Positions 10,207-22,289 of a stretch of 64,000 nt of DNA are shown here, one piece after another (within the stretch, counting starts at the first letter, position 1; each line of letters opens with the position of its first letter). The DNA lies in the NCBI GenBank assembly GCA_040357565.1, contig JBDODJ010000009.1. One strand, given 5' to 3'. The DNA is from Cercozoa sp. M6MM. Taxonomy: Eukaryota > Endomyxa: Ascetosporea. The position numbers were made by a program, and so were the translations under genes. The notes beneath the pieces are model-generated. The model was not told the origin of the DNA, searched no databases, and saw nothing but the letters and a program-made list of their open reading frames with translations.

Positions 10207-13200
10207 GGGGGGGGGGTAGTTCGTACACGAGCACAGGTGTACCAGGATCATGTGACGCAGTCGCTGGTAGTGCACAATGCCGATAAAGATGTGCGCCTCC
10301 ATGCACTCGCCCGTGATGCTGCCGGCGAGATAAAGGAGTAAGTGGAGGATAGGGGTAGGGGGGGGGGAGGACCAAACCTACCCCGAGTAGAGCTGCTCGG
10401 TGCCGTATCGGTGGAAGCCGTGTTTCTGCAGCTGATCGGCCACCTGTACCACAGGCACGTGTGTCAAGTCAGTCAGTCAGTCAGTCAGTCAGTCAAGACA
10501 GTCAGAAGGTACCGAATCAACGGCCGGGTAGTTGCCACGTCCGGGCAGGTCGCTGCGGTAGCACTCCTGGAAGGGCGACGCGTTCTGCACCTCGCCGCTC
10601 ATGCAGGCCTCCTTGCCGGCCATCGATTCGATGAGCATACCAATCGTCTACGGAGGGGGGAAGGGTAAACAACAAGGGTACGTGGAAAAAGGGCGCACGT
10701 ACCATACGCGACGGGAAGGCGTGCGGGTTGATGATGATGTCGGGCACGATGCCCTCGCCCGTGAAGGGCATCGACTCGTGCGGCCACAGTTGTGACAGTG
10801 TGCCCTGTGCGAGTACACCAGTATCACTCCTCGGCTACACGCATGTCTCACACTTGGACAAGGTACCTTCTGACCGGCACGCGAGGCGAACTTGTCACCA
10901 ATCACCTGTGCACACGCACGTATCAAGTGGTACCACACGCCATGTGGCCCCCGCGTCGAGAAGGGAATGTTACCGGGTTGCGGTTGATGCGCCACTTGAG
11001 CGCGAGTTTCTGCAACTCGCCTGGTCGCTCACCGCCCAACAGTTGCACCTACAGGACGGTCCATTTGTATCGCGTAGCCACAACTTTAAGGGGCGGAAAT
11101 CTACCTGATCCAAGTAGGCCGGCTCGTCGTACTTGTAGCGAACGACGCGCACACGACTGCAATGGGGACAAGGCGGTAAGGGTAAAAAGGGACAAGAGGG
11201 GAAGATTGTACCCAGTGGTGTCGTTGTGCACCGTGTAGATCGGGTCGCCGCGCTTGAAGAAGGTACCCTACAAATGTACCGGCACGTGTGCGTTTCTTGT
11301 GGGGTCATAGATGGGTGTATGAGTCGATTGGTACCACACGTGGCAGACCATCGGCGTCGACACGTGACTCGGAGGGTCCCGTCTTGACAGGCTCGTCCTT
11401 GAGCGCCTTCTTGTGCCGCACCAGCGTCGTAACCTTCTTAGGCGGATTGGCAAACCGGTCGTGGATGGGCTCGCCGGCCACGCGACGCTCGCCGAGGTCG
11501 ATCACTTCCGTCTTGTACACCGACGCATGCACAAAGCCGCGCTCCATGGCCTGAGATCGGGTAGGGGTAAGGGCAAGGGTAAGGGGGCAAGGGTAGGGGT
11601 AAGGGGGCAAGGATAGGGGTAAAGGGGCAGAGAGGCAGTAGTACCTGCTTGTTGACGATCATGGCGTCCTCCATGTCGTAGCCAGTGTAGGAGATGACGG
11701 CCACGACCGCGTTCTGACCGACCGGGTAGTCGTTGAGACCCAGTGCCTTGTAGCCGTCCGTGCGGACCATCTGACCACACAGTCAAGTGACCACTTGACC
11801 ACACCACCACACCCCAGTGACGACGTGACTCAGTGTACCGGTTTCTGCGGCGTCTGGATCTTGTACAGCTTGTTGTCACCACGTCGCACCATGGCGTGAG
11901 CCGGGATGCCTGTAGTGCGTACGAATAGAACCAAGTCCATCTGGACGGTGCATTTGGACATGGTGGTAGTACCCAGGGACTGCTTGGCCATCTGGCACTG
12001 GTACATGTTGCGCGGCGACTGGTTGTAGTCGCTGAAGGGCGTGCACAGCGCCAGGTTCGACAGCATCGACTGCGGACTCAGTTCCTGGTGCGTCGTCTCT
12101 GTACAAACACGGGTACACATAGACAGTACACATATGGACAGTACATGTGGACAGTACACGTGGACAAGGGGGTACCAGGACGCGTGTCCGAGTCAACACA
12201 GGCCACATCGAGAGTCATCTGCTCGAGCGGCGCCACCCATTCAATCTTGGCGCACGCCAAGTTGCGCACCGGTCGCAGGAAACGCGCCGCGCCCGTGCAC
12301 AGCTCGATACTACCAGGAGGTGGGGGTAAGGGAGAAAATTGGATAAATGGGATAAACTACCCCAGGTGCTGTTTGTTGTTGGCGTCCAACGTGGCCGCAA
12401 TCTCAAGGTACTCCGGCACGCCGTGCACACCCTGCACGGGGGGGGGGGTAAAGGGGATAAAAGGAGTAAAGGGAATTGTACCAGCGCCTTGGCCTTGCGC
12501 ACATTGTTGCAGAAGAGCTTGGCCTGTCCAAATTATGTGCGTACACAATGTACGGTACAGGTACATACGGAACCAGTGTGGTCTGCTTATACCGAGTCAT
12601 GACCGACAAAACCGATTAGGATGCCGTCCAACTGGACTGGCAGAATGTTGGAACCGTTGCTGTAGCCAACTCATGTAACAACATAGGTGTTATCTGTGTA
12701 GGAAGACAGAGCTGTGTTACAGGTCCGCCCACGACTGCGCCGACACCATGCCGTACCTATCGGGGGGTAAGGGGGGTAAGAGGGCAAGATGCACAGTGAG
12801 TTAGTGTACTGGAAGAGAGTCTGGAGCAACTTGCGACGCTGCTTGGGACCCTTGTTCTTGAGGCCTGTCCATTTGTACCCCTCAGTTGTGTACAGTGCGG
12901 CAGTCCATCTGGACCGGCCGGTCCAAGTGTACCGGCAATGTTGAAGTCGCCAATGTTGGACGGCGTCAGTGACAGCGAGTTGGCCTGGATGTGACACTGC
13001 GCCGCCAAGTGGTTCAGCAGACCGCACGGCGAGCCTGTCAAGCGGTGAAGGAGGGTAAAAGACAAGGGGCGAAGGAGGCAATGGGGGTGAAGGGGCAATA
13101 GGGGTGAAGGGGCAATATGGGTGAAGGGGCAATATGGGTGAAGGGGCAATAGGGGTGAAGGGGCAATGGGGGTGAAGGGGCAATGGGGGTGAAGGGGCAA

Positions 13201-16200
13201 TGGGGNNNNNNNNNNAGGGGCAATGGGGGTGAAGGGGCAATGGGGGTGAAGGGGCAATGGGGCTAAAGGGGCATACCATCAGGAGTGTGCACCGGGCACA
13301 AGAATCCCCAAGTCTCAGGCATCAGCTTTCGCACGTCCGTCGTCTTCATCTCCGTGAAGAAAGCGCCTATCCAACATGGCAGGGGGGGGGGGGTAAAGGG
13401 GGTGAGGGGTAAGGGGGTAAAAGAGGGGTACCACGATGGATGGCGCGGAAGTGCGACATAAAGCGCCAGTAATTGATACGATCGGCCACGACAGCAAAGC
13501 CGCCGACCTGCAACACAATTAAGGGGTTTGCCATGTCCAACACTCAGTCCATTTGAACAAACACTTATACAGTCCAAGTGTACCTGCATGAGATCAAGAC
13601 CACTGGACGAGATGAGATTGCCTGTGCTGAGCAGACTCTCAATCTTGTGACCCTGCAGACGGGGGTTAAGAATGAAGGGTAGGGGGCAAAGGGAAGGGGT
13701 AAAGATGCAGGAAAGCCTACCACACTGCCGCCGATGATGCCAAGTACACGCTTGTAGTACGACGCGTCCCGATAACACTTGGCGAACTTGGCTAATACGG
13801 AAGAGGGGTCTAGTGGGTGGTAGAAGAGAGGCAAGAGACGAAAAGTACCCTTGCGCTCGTTGCGCTTGGCGTCGGTCATGTCGCGTTGCACCATGTACTT
13901 GCAGGACACCATGACCTGAACACACAGGGTGGACAGTACAAACTGAACGGTACAAGCTGAACCAACAAGTCGTACCTCGTGCAGTTTCTCCGACACAAAG
14001 TTCGTCAGCAGGTGACCCGGCAGCAGTGCCTCGTGTCTGTGCACAGTGAATTGTATGTCCCCCTCTTTACCCCTCCCCCTCCCCCAGAACGAACGTACTG
14101 CGACAGCAGATCAGCGTTGTCGGCACGGATCTTGCCCTGCACCAAAGCGAGCAGCTTGCGCACCATGCTGACCTGCGTACACATGGGAGTATAACGGCGT
14201 CTACAAAGGTGGCCAAAGAGAGGTGGCCACACGGGTGGCTACACGGCCCGGTTCAAACGTACCAGCGAGTTGAACTTGTCGCGATCGCTCGGCGCATGCA
14301 CGAAGAGCAGCTCGCGGATGAGCACGGCACCCACAGCGGCGTCGCTGTCGTGCTCGCTCACCATGCCCTTGAGTGCCTGCACACGTGCGTACACGGGTCA
14401 CTGAGTGGTCACACTGGATGGTCACACTGGGTAGGCCACGTGGTTCCTCCTACCGTGCGGAAGAGGCGACCGAGGTGCGCACGCCACTCGGCCGGCGACT
14501 CCAGTGGCTGGCCGTCGCGTCCATGCTGCTGCGCCAGCGAGCGGCCCTCACGCAACACCTAGCCAGGGGGTAAGGGCAAGGGGTAAGGGTAAGGGGCAGG
14601 TTAGAGGCTAGACCGATACCAATTCAACACGATCGCGCACGAAAGCGTCGTTCATGTGACCACTCGCGAGACACTCAAAGATCGCACTACACACCAGAAT
14701 TACCCATGCTAGCTCACATTTCAGGATACATAAGCCAGTGTTCACGTGGACACAGACTCTGACTGAGGTAATGCACCGATCAGTGGCCAATTCCGGCGGC
14801 GCCAGCACACGCAGTGCCACGTACAGTGGCACCAGGTACTATACACAAACACACACGTCCACATTCTGATTGTCTGACTGATTGAGTCGACTGACTGAGT
14901 CAACTGGTAGGACAGGTACCTCGTTCTTGCGCAGTGAGAAACGCAGCGTCATCTGGCCGCTGTTCAGGTAGTGCACCGTCATCGTACGCGAAGTCTACGG
15001 AAAGACAAGGGGGCTTACATCAAATCGGGATGGTGGGGGAGGGATATACCTGATCGGCGGCACGCACGCAGCGCATCGTGCAGCCGAAGTGCGTGTAGCC
15101 ACGGCCGCGTTTCTGCAGAGGCACCAGGTAACTCAAGTGTCAAACAAGCCTGTCCACAAGTCTGCCCAATTTAAGACGCGTACCTCAAACGACGGTCGAA
15201 TCAGCGCCTGCGGAAAGTTGCGACGCGGGTTGATCAGCATTCGGATCACCTGGTGTACAAGCACGTCGGACGTACAAATGAAAGGACAGCGTGTATAATT
15301 ATACAAGGACAGTGACTGTCCATTTGTACCTTTTCATTGCCGTTGACGATAAAGTAGCCGCCTTGCTCGGTCTCGTCCTCGCCTGTACCGTACCAGAAGG
15401 AACATACATATGGTAGGACAGTCAGGGAGCGGTTCAAAGGCCAGTACCTGCATCGATGAGGTCCTGCTTGCTGGCCGTGGTGTGACCCAAGTGGCACCGC
15501 GTCGTACGCACCATGATGGGGAAGTTGCCCTGTGCAATCCAGGTGTGTGCATCGTGAGGCAGAAGGCGAGGAGAGACGCAAGTTGAAACAGTGGTACATA
15601 CCAGAGGAACCTCGATCGACTCACTCAAACCTTCGTTGGTGGTGACTTCGAACGTGCCCAGCGCCTACAGACAATTAGGTAAAATCCTCGTTCCATAACT
15701 ACAGGTAGAAACACATATACCTGGCCAGCGTAAGTGATGTGTCGCTGACGACACTCGGCAGGCAGGATACGAGCGTCCATCATCTGCACACATCTCTCGA
15801 TCGACACAGAGGAACGCCAAACATCAAAAGTTACGGTGTCAGCAGCCTCCAGATGCATCGGTTTTGATACTTCCACCGAGCGCAATTTCACTGCACATCC
15901 AATGTGGATTCAACTACAAATACAGCGCATGCGAGAGGGTGACGGTACGCGTCGCCAGCTTGCCGTTCGGGCCATCGATGTCAACGCCACGCATGCATGC
16001 CACCGAGTTCGGCAAACCTAGAAAACACTCACATAGCAACAAACCAAACAGAAAACGCAAAACAAACATATCGTGCGAAATTGAAATTGTTTGAGATCAT
16101 GAAGCATTCTGATCATACCTTCATCGAGAAAGTAATTGAATGAGTCGATGTGTGGCTGCACAACGCGGCGACGACTCAGAGCGGTCGGCAGCGACCCAGC

Positions 16201-16215
16201 CGTCTCTTGGCTCAT
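9272..16215 (-). CDS. RPA2: DNA-directed RNA polymerase I second-largest subunit (RPA2/POLR1B)
   Basis: More than 30 exons on the minus strand encode the complete beta-like subunit. The N-terminus is [16 protein letters not shown]. Further landmarks are [40 protein letters not shown] and [20 protein letters not shown] followed by VHTPDG. Then come [61 protein letters not shown] and [20 protein letters not shown]. After these are [34 protein letters not shown] and a C-terminal zinc site formed by HVCRRCG and CAVCG. The [14 protein letters not shown] stretch and the [18 protein letters not shown] ending match Pol I better than Pol II or III. The protein forms half of the active-centre cleft for rRNA synthesis. 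Introns are very rich in C/T on the coding strand (G-rich on the plus strand). Two assembly gaps lie in introns. Confidence 0.94.
10021..10214. repeat. (GT)n/(G)n microsatellite with 100-N assembly gap (10073-10172)
   Basis: GT and poly-G tracts flank a run of 100 N in an RPA2 intron. The fixed length marks a gap of unknown size. Confidence 0.97.
10467..10494. repeat. (GTCA)n tetranucleotide repeat
   Basis: About seven copies of GTCA lie in an RPA2 intron. Confidence 0.9.
11553..11640. repeat. G-run repeat array in RPA2 intron
   Basis: Tandem, irregular copies of a GGGTAGGGGTAAGGG-like unit give many runs of three to five G on the plus strand. It fills one RPA2 intron. The sense strand is a long pyrimidine tract. 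G-quadruplex potential is an inference from the G runs. Confidence 0.8.
13064..13270. repeat. 18-bp minisatellite with 10-N gap (13206-13215)
   Basis: About eleven copies of an 18-bp unit (aggggcaatgggggtgaa with small variants) fill one RPA2 intron. The array is interrupted by ten N. Open reading frames across it are only repeat translations. Confidence 0.93.
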
Positions 16216-16539
16216 TTCGAGAGAGCGTTTATCTCTCGCCGTCTGTGATTTTTGTCACTTTGCCGACACGCCTCGCTGCGCTAAGCGGGTACACACACGT
16301 GCGTGAGTAGACCTCTGTCGCTGCGCACGGCCAAAACGGAGCGCTGGTATAGTGAGATATTCTAAAATAAACGTGATAGATGTACCGTGAAGTGAGATAT
16401 TTTAAAATAAAAGTGTTAGACTGAGGGTCAATGTGTGTATCACTCCTAGTTTGTCCTGATCTAACCAGCATTATAGTGCGTTTAGGCAGGAGTATTTTTC
16501 CGTTCTGAATTGAGCGACCATGACACACGGACAAAACGA
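16216..16539. other. Intergenic: RPA2 promoter side
   Basis: This lies between the RPA2 start and the stop of the next minus-strand gene. A near-duplicate of about 17 nt (gtgagatatt-taaaataaa-gtg) occurs at about 16351 and 16392. No gene is seen. Confidence 0.5.
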
Positions 16540-18559
16540 CTAACTCATTTGGCGCAAAAGTGAGTCGCACCGCATGTGTGAGACAGCGAGCAGCTGCAAG
16601 ATGCGCTGCAAATCGCGTGTCTCTTCATCGTCGGAACGCTGGAACTCATCGGCAAGTTGTCCGTGCACCGTGACGCTGGCATGCCCATGCTGACACTGCT
16701 GGCAGGTCGACGATGACCCAGTCACCGACTCGAGCTGTCGTGTCAGATGCTGCACGCACTGCGTGCACACGGACGCGAAGAGGCGAGCAGCGGTCAGGAA
16801 TGCGTCAAAGTCCGGTGGCGCGAGAAGGCTGCGACCGCGCAGGATGGTGGCAATGTTGAAGGCGGCGATGCTGAGGTCGGTGCGGAAGGCAAGTTTGTGG
16901 CAAGTTTCGACCGTAGCTTCAGTTTCGCTGCCGGAGGCGGTATCAGTTTTGAATGCAAAGTCCACGTTGCTTTGCAGGATGGCGGTGGCCCACCGCAACA
17001 TCCCCTGCTGGTGCTCTTGCTTCTGCGATTGCAGCGACAAAGTGAGCGCACGCTTCATCAACTTGGCCGCGGCCGGCGGCACGTCGTCCACCAGGGCATC
17101 GCACAGTGCGCGCAGAAAGCTGAGACTGCCGCTCACATTGAACTCATTGGCCAGCACAAAGTCGAGCGATGCATCAACCACAGCGCGCCAGATTTTCGCT
17201 CTCAGTGCAGGCGGCGTGCTCGACAGCAGCTTACACACATGACGCAAGAACCGCGACAACTCGACACCGAAAGCACCGGACAAGTCGACACCAACAGCAG
17301 CCGCATTGTCAAGCATGGACGAGGACAACTTAAACAACTGTCCCAGCTTCGTCGCCAACCGCACAGCGCTGCCCACAAGCTGCATGGGGGATATCACCGT
17401 GTGTACTCAAAGTGAATTGACGTAGTTCGAGACAAAGTGTACCAGCTCCTTGCGCACAGGAAAGACAGCGAAGTCATCTTCAGTGAGACAGTGCTGCAAC
17501 AGCGTGTTCGCACTGCGCAACAACGCCAGCAATGTCGGATCGGAAGGCGCAAGCGGCATCGGTACTTGCGACAACACGCGCGACATGAGATTCGTCTCCT
17601 CGCGTGCCAGCAGGACTGCTCGCACACGCTGCACGAGCAAGCTGTCTTCCGCCTCGGCTGAGTCGATTGGGAACGAAATATGTGGAGCGTTGTTCTCTTG
17701 CAATGCGTTACACAGTCGCACCAGACTCTGCGCCACTCATAAATCGAGTCACGTAAAAGAAAAGACCACCAAAGAAAGCTGTACCTTAGACTCTTGCGTC
17801 TGCAGCACTGCCAAATATGCAGCGACGAGTCCTCCAAGATCGTTAAAGTCACCCACGCAGTCGAATACAAAGTTCACGACGTCCGCAAACTCGTTCTCTA
17901 CGTGCAACAAGAATTCCTCACTGGTGGGCCACGGAAATGCTCAAGACATACAGTACCGCGCACAAAAGTATTGGCTTCGAACGCGATAGGAATAAGCGGA
18001 AGAAGTGTGTCCGCTAACGGTTCAAGCATTTTGGCAGTTTTTCTGCTGGGCGGCAAGGCATTCGCCGCACTAAACCAAGTTGAAGCACGAATGCACCAAG
18101 CACAAGCGTCGCACGAAATCCAACAACGAGAGAGTAAATTTACATGCATGCAAGCTGCACAAACGACGCTACTTGTTCTGCCTCGCACAGCGACGAAGCT
18201 TGTGCACGCAAGATCTACGCAGCATCGACCGTAAGAAAATCCAGGGGGGGGGGGGGGGTACAGGTACCAGGATCGCATCTCGTGGTGAAAGCAACATCGC
18301 ACGTCGGAGCAGTTCGAAGGAGCTCCGCGAATCAGAGTCTTCTGGTGAAAGTCGATACAAAAGCGCCGGGATCACATCGAAGAGTTGGTCTGTGAGTTGC
18401 TGCAAGCATAATTACGGTTATCGATGACTTTCGGGAAGGTGTGGCATTCACCTCATCCGAAATGTTGTCAAAATAATTTTCGGTGCCGGCCGGAGCGTCT
18501 GTGTGAGTTTCAAGAGCGCCCCAAGAGCCCTGGTCCCACTCAGCTTCAGGATCGCTCAT
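16540..18559 (-). CDS. Helical (ARM/HEAT-like) protein of unknown family
   Basis: The start (18557-18559) opens an acidic N-terminus, MSDPEAEWDQGSWGALET. It is followed by exons with leucine-rich amphipathic helices (LTDQLFDVIPALLYRL, EFLLHVENEFADVVNFVFD). The last long exon carries more, such as VELSRFLRHVCKLL and AKLMKRALTLSLQS. Near the C-terminus a CQQCQHGHA stretch stands out. The helical pattern suggests an alpha-solenoid, but I do not recognise the family. An in-frame TGA at 17407-17409 is best explained by a 42-nt intron (17387-17428) with a GTCAAT donor and TGCAG acceptor, which keeps the frame. The second intron contains a poly-C run. The 5' end faces the next gene across about 220 bases, so the two may share a divergent promoter. 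Confidence 0.7.
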
Positions 18560-18783
18560 CTGTCATACTGTACCCGCGCGCACAGCAAGTGCAAGTAGTA
18601 GTAGTCGATGATATGTTATCCGCAGCTTTGAAGCGGCAAATGACTGCTGGCTGCTGAAACCAAGTGCTACACAGTACTGCTGGTAGTGCCACAGTATTAG
18701 TAGTTGTAGTAGTTGAAGTAGCTGTGCATGATCGATTGTTCCGATCACGGTTTTTGGGTCAAATCAAGAAGTAGCGACTCAAA

Positions 18784-20328
18784 TGACTGTGCGCTTGGTC
18801 TCTGGTGACTGTGATTTTCGCGAGGCCGAGTGTGTGTACGCTAGTGGTTCGAGGCACCCTTATGGAAAGGGTTGAGCTTCGAGAGGTCAAAGGTGTCTCA
18901 TTCCAACAGCATTCGCAGCAGAATTATTTCCAAATTTCTGTCGTTTCAGAACGACGTTCGCGACTGCCCTCGGAAGTGCACGATGCGCCCTTTCCAGTGC
19001 GCCGATTGACCACGGAAAAGAAACAGACACCACCCGTCGCACGTGTTGCATACCAGATTTCTTCTGTACCTGCTCCCGAGCCGCCTTCGTCAACTTCCAG
19101 TGAGTTGCCTGCGAGCGTCTTGCGACCGGTCTTTTCTTCCGTACCGTTGCTCGCTTTTCAAATTATCTTCAACTTTTTGCTGCATTTGTCGAAACCTCAT
19201 TTTTTCAAGGGCAGAAGAAGAAGGCTGGTCCACCAACGCCTCCAAAGAAAGCGAGTGCTCCCAAAGCGACGATCCCGCTTGAGTCGAATGAGTCTCCTCC
19301 GTGTTCGCCGTTTACAAAAACCTTGAGCTTGAAGGTGCCTCCTCCGCCGAAGCCGTCTCGGACGTCTCCTCCTTATGCGATGCACTCGCGCACACTGTCT
19401 GAAATTACCAACACACTCGTACGAGACATTTTGGCTGCTTGTTTGTTTCGTGCAGACCTGTAAATTTATGTTATCCTCTTGTGTAGAGTTCGTTGACTTC
19501 CTCGATAAAGTCACTTCGCACGGAAACTGCTATCTCGCGTGATATTCCGATGAAACAAATCACTTTCACGGCCGAAGATGCCGAGAAGGCAGGTCTATTT
19601 ATCGATCCGGTAATTTAGTGTTTACCACCTCAAGGCCTATGGCCTCAGCGTCCCATTGTTTTTGAATGCAGACGCGTGCGTGTACACAAACGGTGCAAGC
19701 GCGTCTGTGTGTCGTACTGCATCGCTACGCGCAGAATACGTCTGAGGATACCAAGTGGGCAAAGGGGCTGCTCCGTTGGGTGCAGTCAAAAGCAGGCGAC
19801 TGCGCGGTGCTGAGGCCTGCGCTAGAACTGCTGGCTCCAGGCTTTCTGTACACGGCCGACGACATGTACACGGACGAGGCGCCAGCGCGCTTGCGGCAGG
19901 TCATGCTGTCGCACAGTGAAATCTTCGACCATGCCTTTGAGGCTCCGGCTCGGAACCCTCTCGTCGCAGGTAACCCTCTGTTTTCATCATGCTGCCAGGC
20001 AGTGACTTGACGGTGCAGATACAAACGAGCGAGGTGATTTGGAGGCACAAGACCTGTCGCTTCGATGCATGTTTGCCATCATGCTTTTGAAAGGTAAAGT
20101 GATTTCCTCATCAAAAAAATGAGTTCCTCCGCCTAGTGAAGCCAGTGTTGTTGTTGTTGTTACAGAGGACCACCGCACGGAAAAAGCAGCCAAGCGCATG
20201 AGTGAGTTTCTGTCGCATACCGAGGTGCCCCCGGCCCTCGCTGTCAAATGTCTGCTCCCGATGGTGGTCTCCGACTCAAAAGCTCGTCTCCATAAAGGGT
20301 AGCTCCCTCTCCCTCTCCCTCTCTCCCT

Positions 20329-20385
<57 letters not shown>

Positions 20386-20395
20386 NNNNNNNNNN

Positions 20396-20458
<63 letters not shown>

Positions 20459-22143
20459 CTGAAAATATGTATTTATCGTTGCTCGGGAGATGTTGTAGGT
20501 CGAAGGTTGAGCGCGCTGCTCGCACTGCTGGCGGCATGCTTCCGTCTTACCGTGTCTTGTACGAGCATACCTCTCTATATCTTTCTTCTGCCGTGTTTGG
20601 AGAGATTTGAGTCGACTGTTTTGCAGCACACCAGCCTTGTTGGCCTCCTTCTTCCTGCTGCTGTCGAAAGGAACGCCCAGTGAGCGAGTGAAAGGCCTTG
20701 AAGAGATCACAGCACTCATTCTTTGCAGGTACCGTGAGTCTCCCAAGTGCCTGTACTAGTATACACTTCTGCCGACTGAGCAGTGGTGCCCAAGGTGAGC
20801 ACAACATTCGCGCCTTCACCAAGCTGTGTGGACATGGCGGCTGGCACCGCTGTTTGTTCTCGTTGCTGCAAACGCTGCGTGTGGAAGATTTGGACAAGGA
20901 CACCGACACAGCGCGTGTTTTCGCTCTGGTCATTAACCTCGCGTGCGCCATCGTGGTTAGATGCACACATAATCAGGAGAACATTTTGCCATATGGCTAT
21001 GACTGACAAATACTATGAGCACAGGCAGACGCAGTTGTCTCTCCATCGACCGTGTCTTTGAACAAGCTGAGCGCCGACGTGATGTTGGCCTCTGTGGTGG
21101 CTGAGTTGCGGCACTTGTCGCGCGCCGAGTACGAGACGCGCTACATTGCGATGCGACTGCTGCAGTCGCTGGCCAGACGACTCTGCGTCTCTGCGCAGTC
21201 GCGACTCTTTCCCTCCACGTATGATACCGTTTTGCAGCAATGCCTGTTTGCTGAACTTGAAATTATCTCAACGCTGGTTTGGCAGGGTTTCGGGTGCGCA
21301 CGACTCGGTGCTGGACGTCGTTCAAGTGTCTCTGCGCTTCGTGTTGCACTGTGCCGACTGGGCCGCCGATATGACCGATTCGGAAACTATCGTCGCTTCC
21401 GAGGAGCTTCTTACCGCACTTGCTGCTCGCGCGGACTCCGACAGCTCTGACTGCTCGTCCGACGACGACAAAAGTACAAAGTGTCCTCGATACTCTCAAT
21501 TTCTGGATTTCTGCTTCTCTCGCAGGCGTGATCGATGAGGAGTGGCGTCATGCATTAAAGAAGGCCATGGTGCACTGCGTTCGAGGACAGATCTTGCCGT
21601 GTATGCACACGTTTCACAAAGCCGAGGTGCGAGCGTACGCTCACATGCTACGGGAGACGTCTCAGTGCCGTGAACGGTACGCCGTGTTTAACTCGGCTCG
21701 TTTCACCTTTTTATTCGAGGACTGCAGGTGCGGTATCCATTGGGTTCCGGAGTATTCCTGCGTGCGTGACGGCGAGTCAAGCGCGAGATACCCTTACCGG
21801 CACCGTGCGTTGCCCGCGGATGCCCTTCTAGTTGAGTACAGCGCAGCATTTTTTACCTCTACTCGGGAAATTTTGTGATTTTTGGGTTGTTTCTAGAACG
21901 CTAATCGAACTGATGGAGGCGTTACAGCTTCCGCTGACGCAAGAGTACAAACATTTTTAACTGTTTGGTAGCTCAGCATACTATACACCTATTGATGCAC
22001 AGAGAGGAAGACACTCTCAACGGACAGACCAACAGGGAGCTGTCGACGAAGAAGTCGCGACAGACTTTGCGCGTGGCGCGCACGATTTACGCGCAGCTGC
22101 GCCATACCCTTTCGTTCATGAGTCTGTCCTCGCGTATGCGGCC
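18784..22143 (+). CDS. Large helical protein of unknown family, 3' end lost in gap
   Basis: Translation begins at ATG 18784 (with an intron after HPYGK) or at ATG 18862. The N-terminal third is proline/serine-rich and disordered (GPPTPPKKASAPKA, SPPCSPFTKT, PPPPKPSRTSPP). The rest is alpha-helical: WAKGLLRWVQSK, ALAVKCLLPMVVSDSKARL, AFTKLCGHGGWHRCLFSLLQ, VVAELRHLSRAEYETRYIAM. An acidic patch of Asp/Ser (DSDSSDCSSDDDKS) also appears. Such a layout occurs in WAPL-type and BEACH-type proteins, but I see no diagnostic motif, so no function is assigned. One intron holds a CT/GT microsatellite with ten N (20386-20395). The coding region runs into the 100-N gap at 22144, so the C-terminus is missing. 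Confidence 0.68.
20302..20457. repeat. (CT)n-(GT)n compound microsatellite with 10-N gap (20386-20395)
   Basis: A CT-rich array passes directly into a GT array inside an intron of the plus-strand unknown gene. Confidence 0.95.
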
Positions 22144-22285
22144 NNNNNNNNNNNNNNNNNNNNNNNNNNNNNNNNNNNNNNNNNNNNNNNNNNNNNNNNN
22201 NNNNNNNNNNNNNNNNNNNNNNNNNNNNNNNNNNNNNNNNNNNACACACACACACACACACACGCACACACACACACACACACCA
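22144..22285. repeat. 100-N gap (22144-22243) and (CA)n tract
   Basis: The gap separates two convergent genes. A CA array follows it up to about 22285. The 3' ends of both genes are uncertain here. Confidence 0.95.
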
Positions 22286-22289
22286 CAAT

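Noticed and set aside
13064..13270. CRISPR-like array
   Set aside because: The units are head-to-tail with no spacers and lie in a eukaryotic intron, so this is a minisatellite.
12757..13279. Open frame with a repeated Pro-Leu-His-Pro pattern
   Set aside because: It is the translation of the 18-bp minisatellite in an RPA2 intron, on the same strand but outside any exon.
17407..17409. In-frame TGA in the unknown helical gene taken as evidence of pseudogene or alternative code
   Set aside because: A 42-nt GT...AG intron removes it in phase, and other genes here use TGA, TAA and TAG as normal stops.
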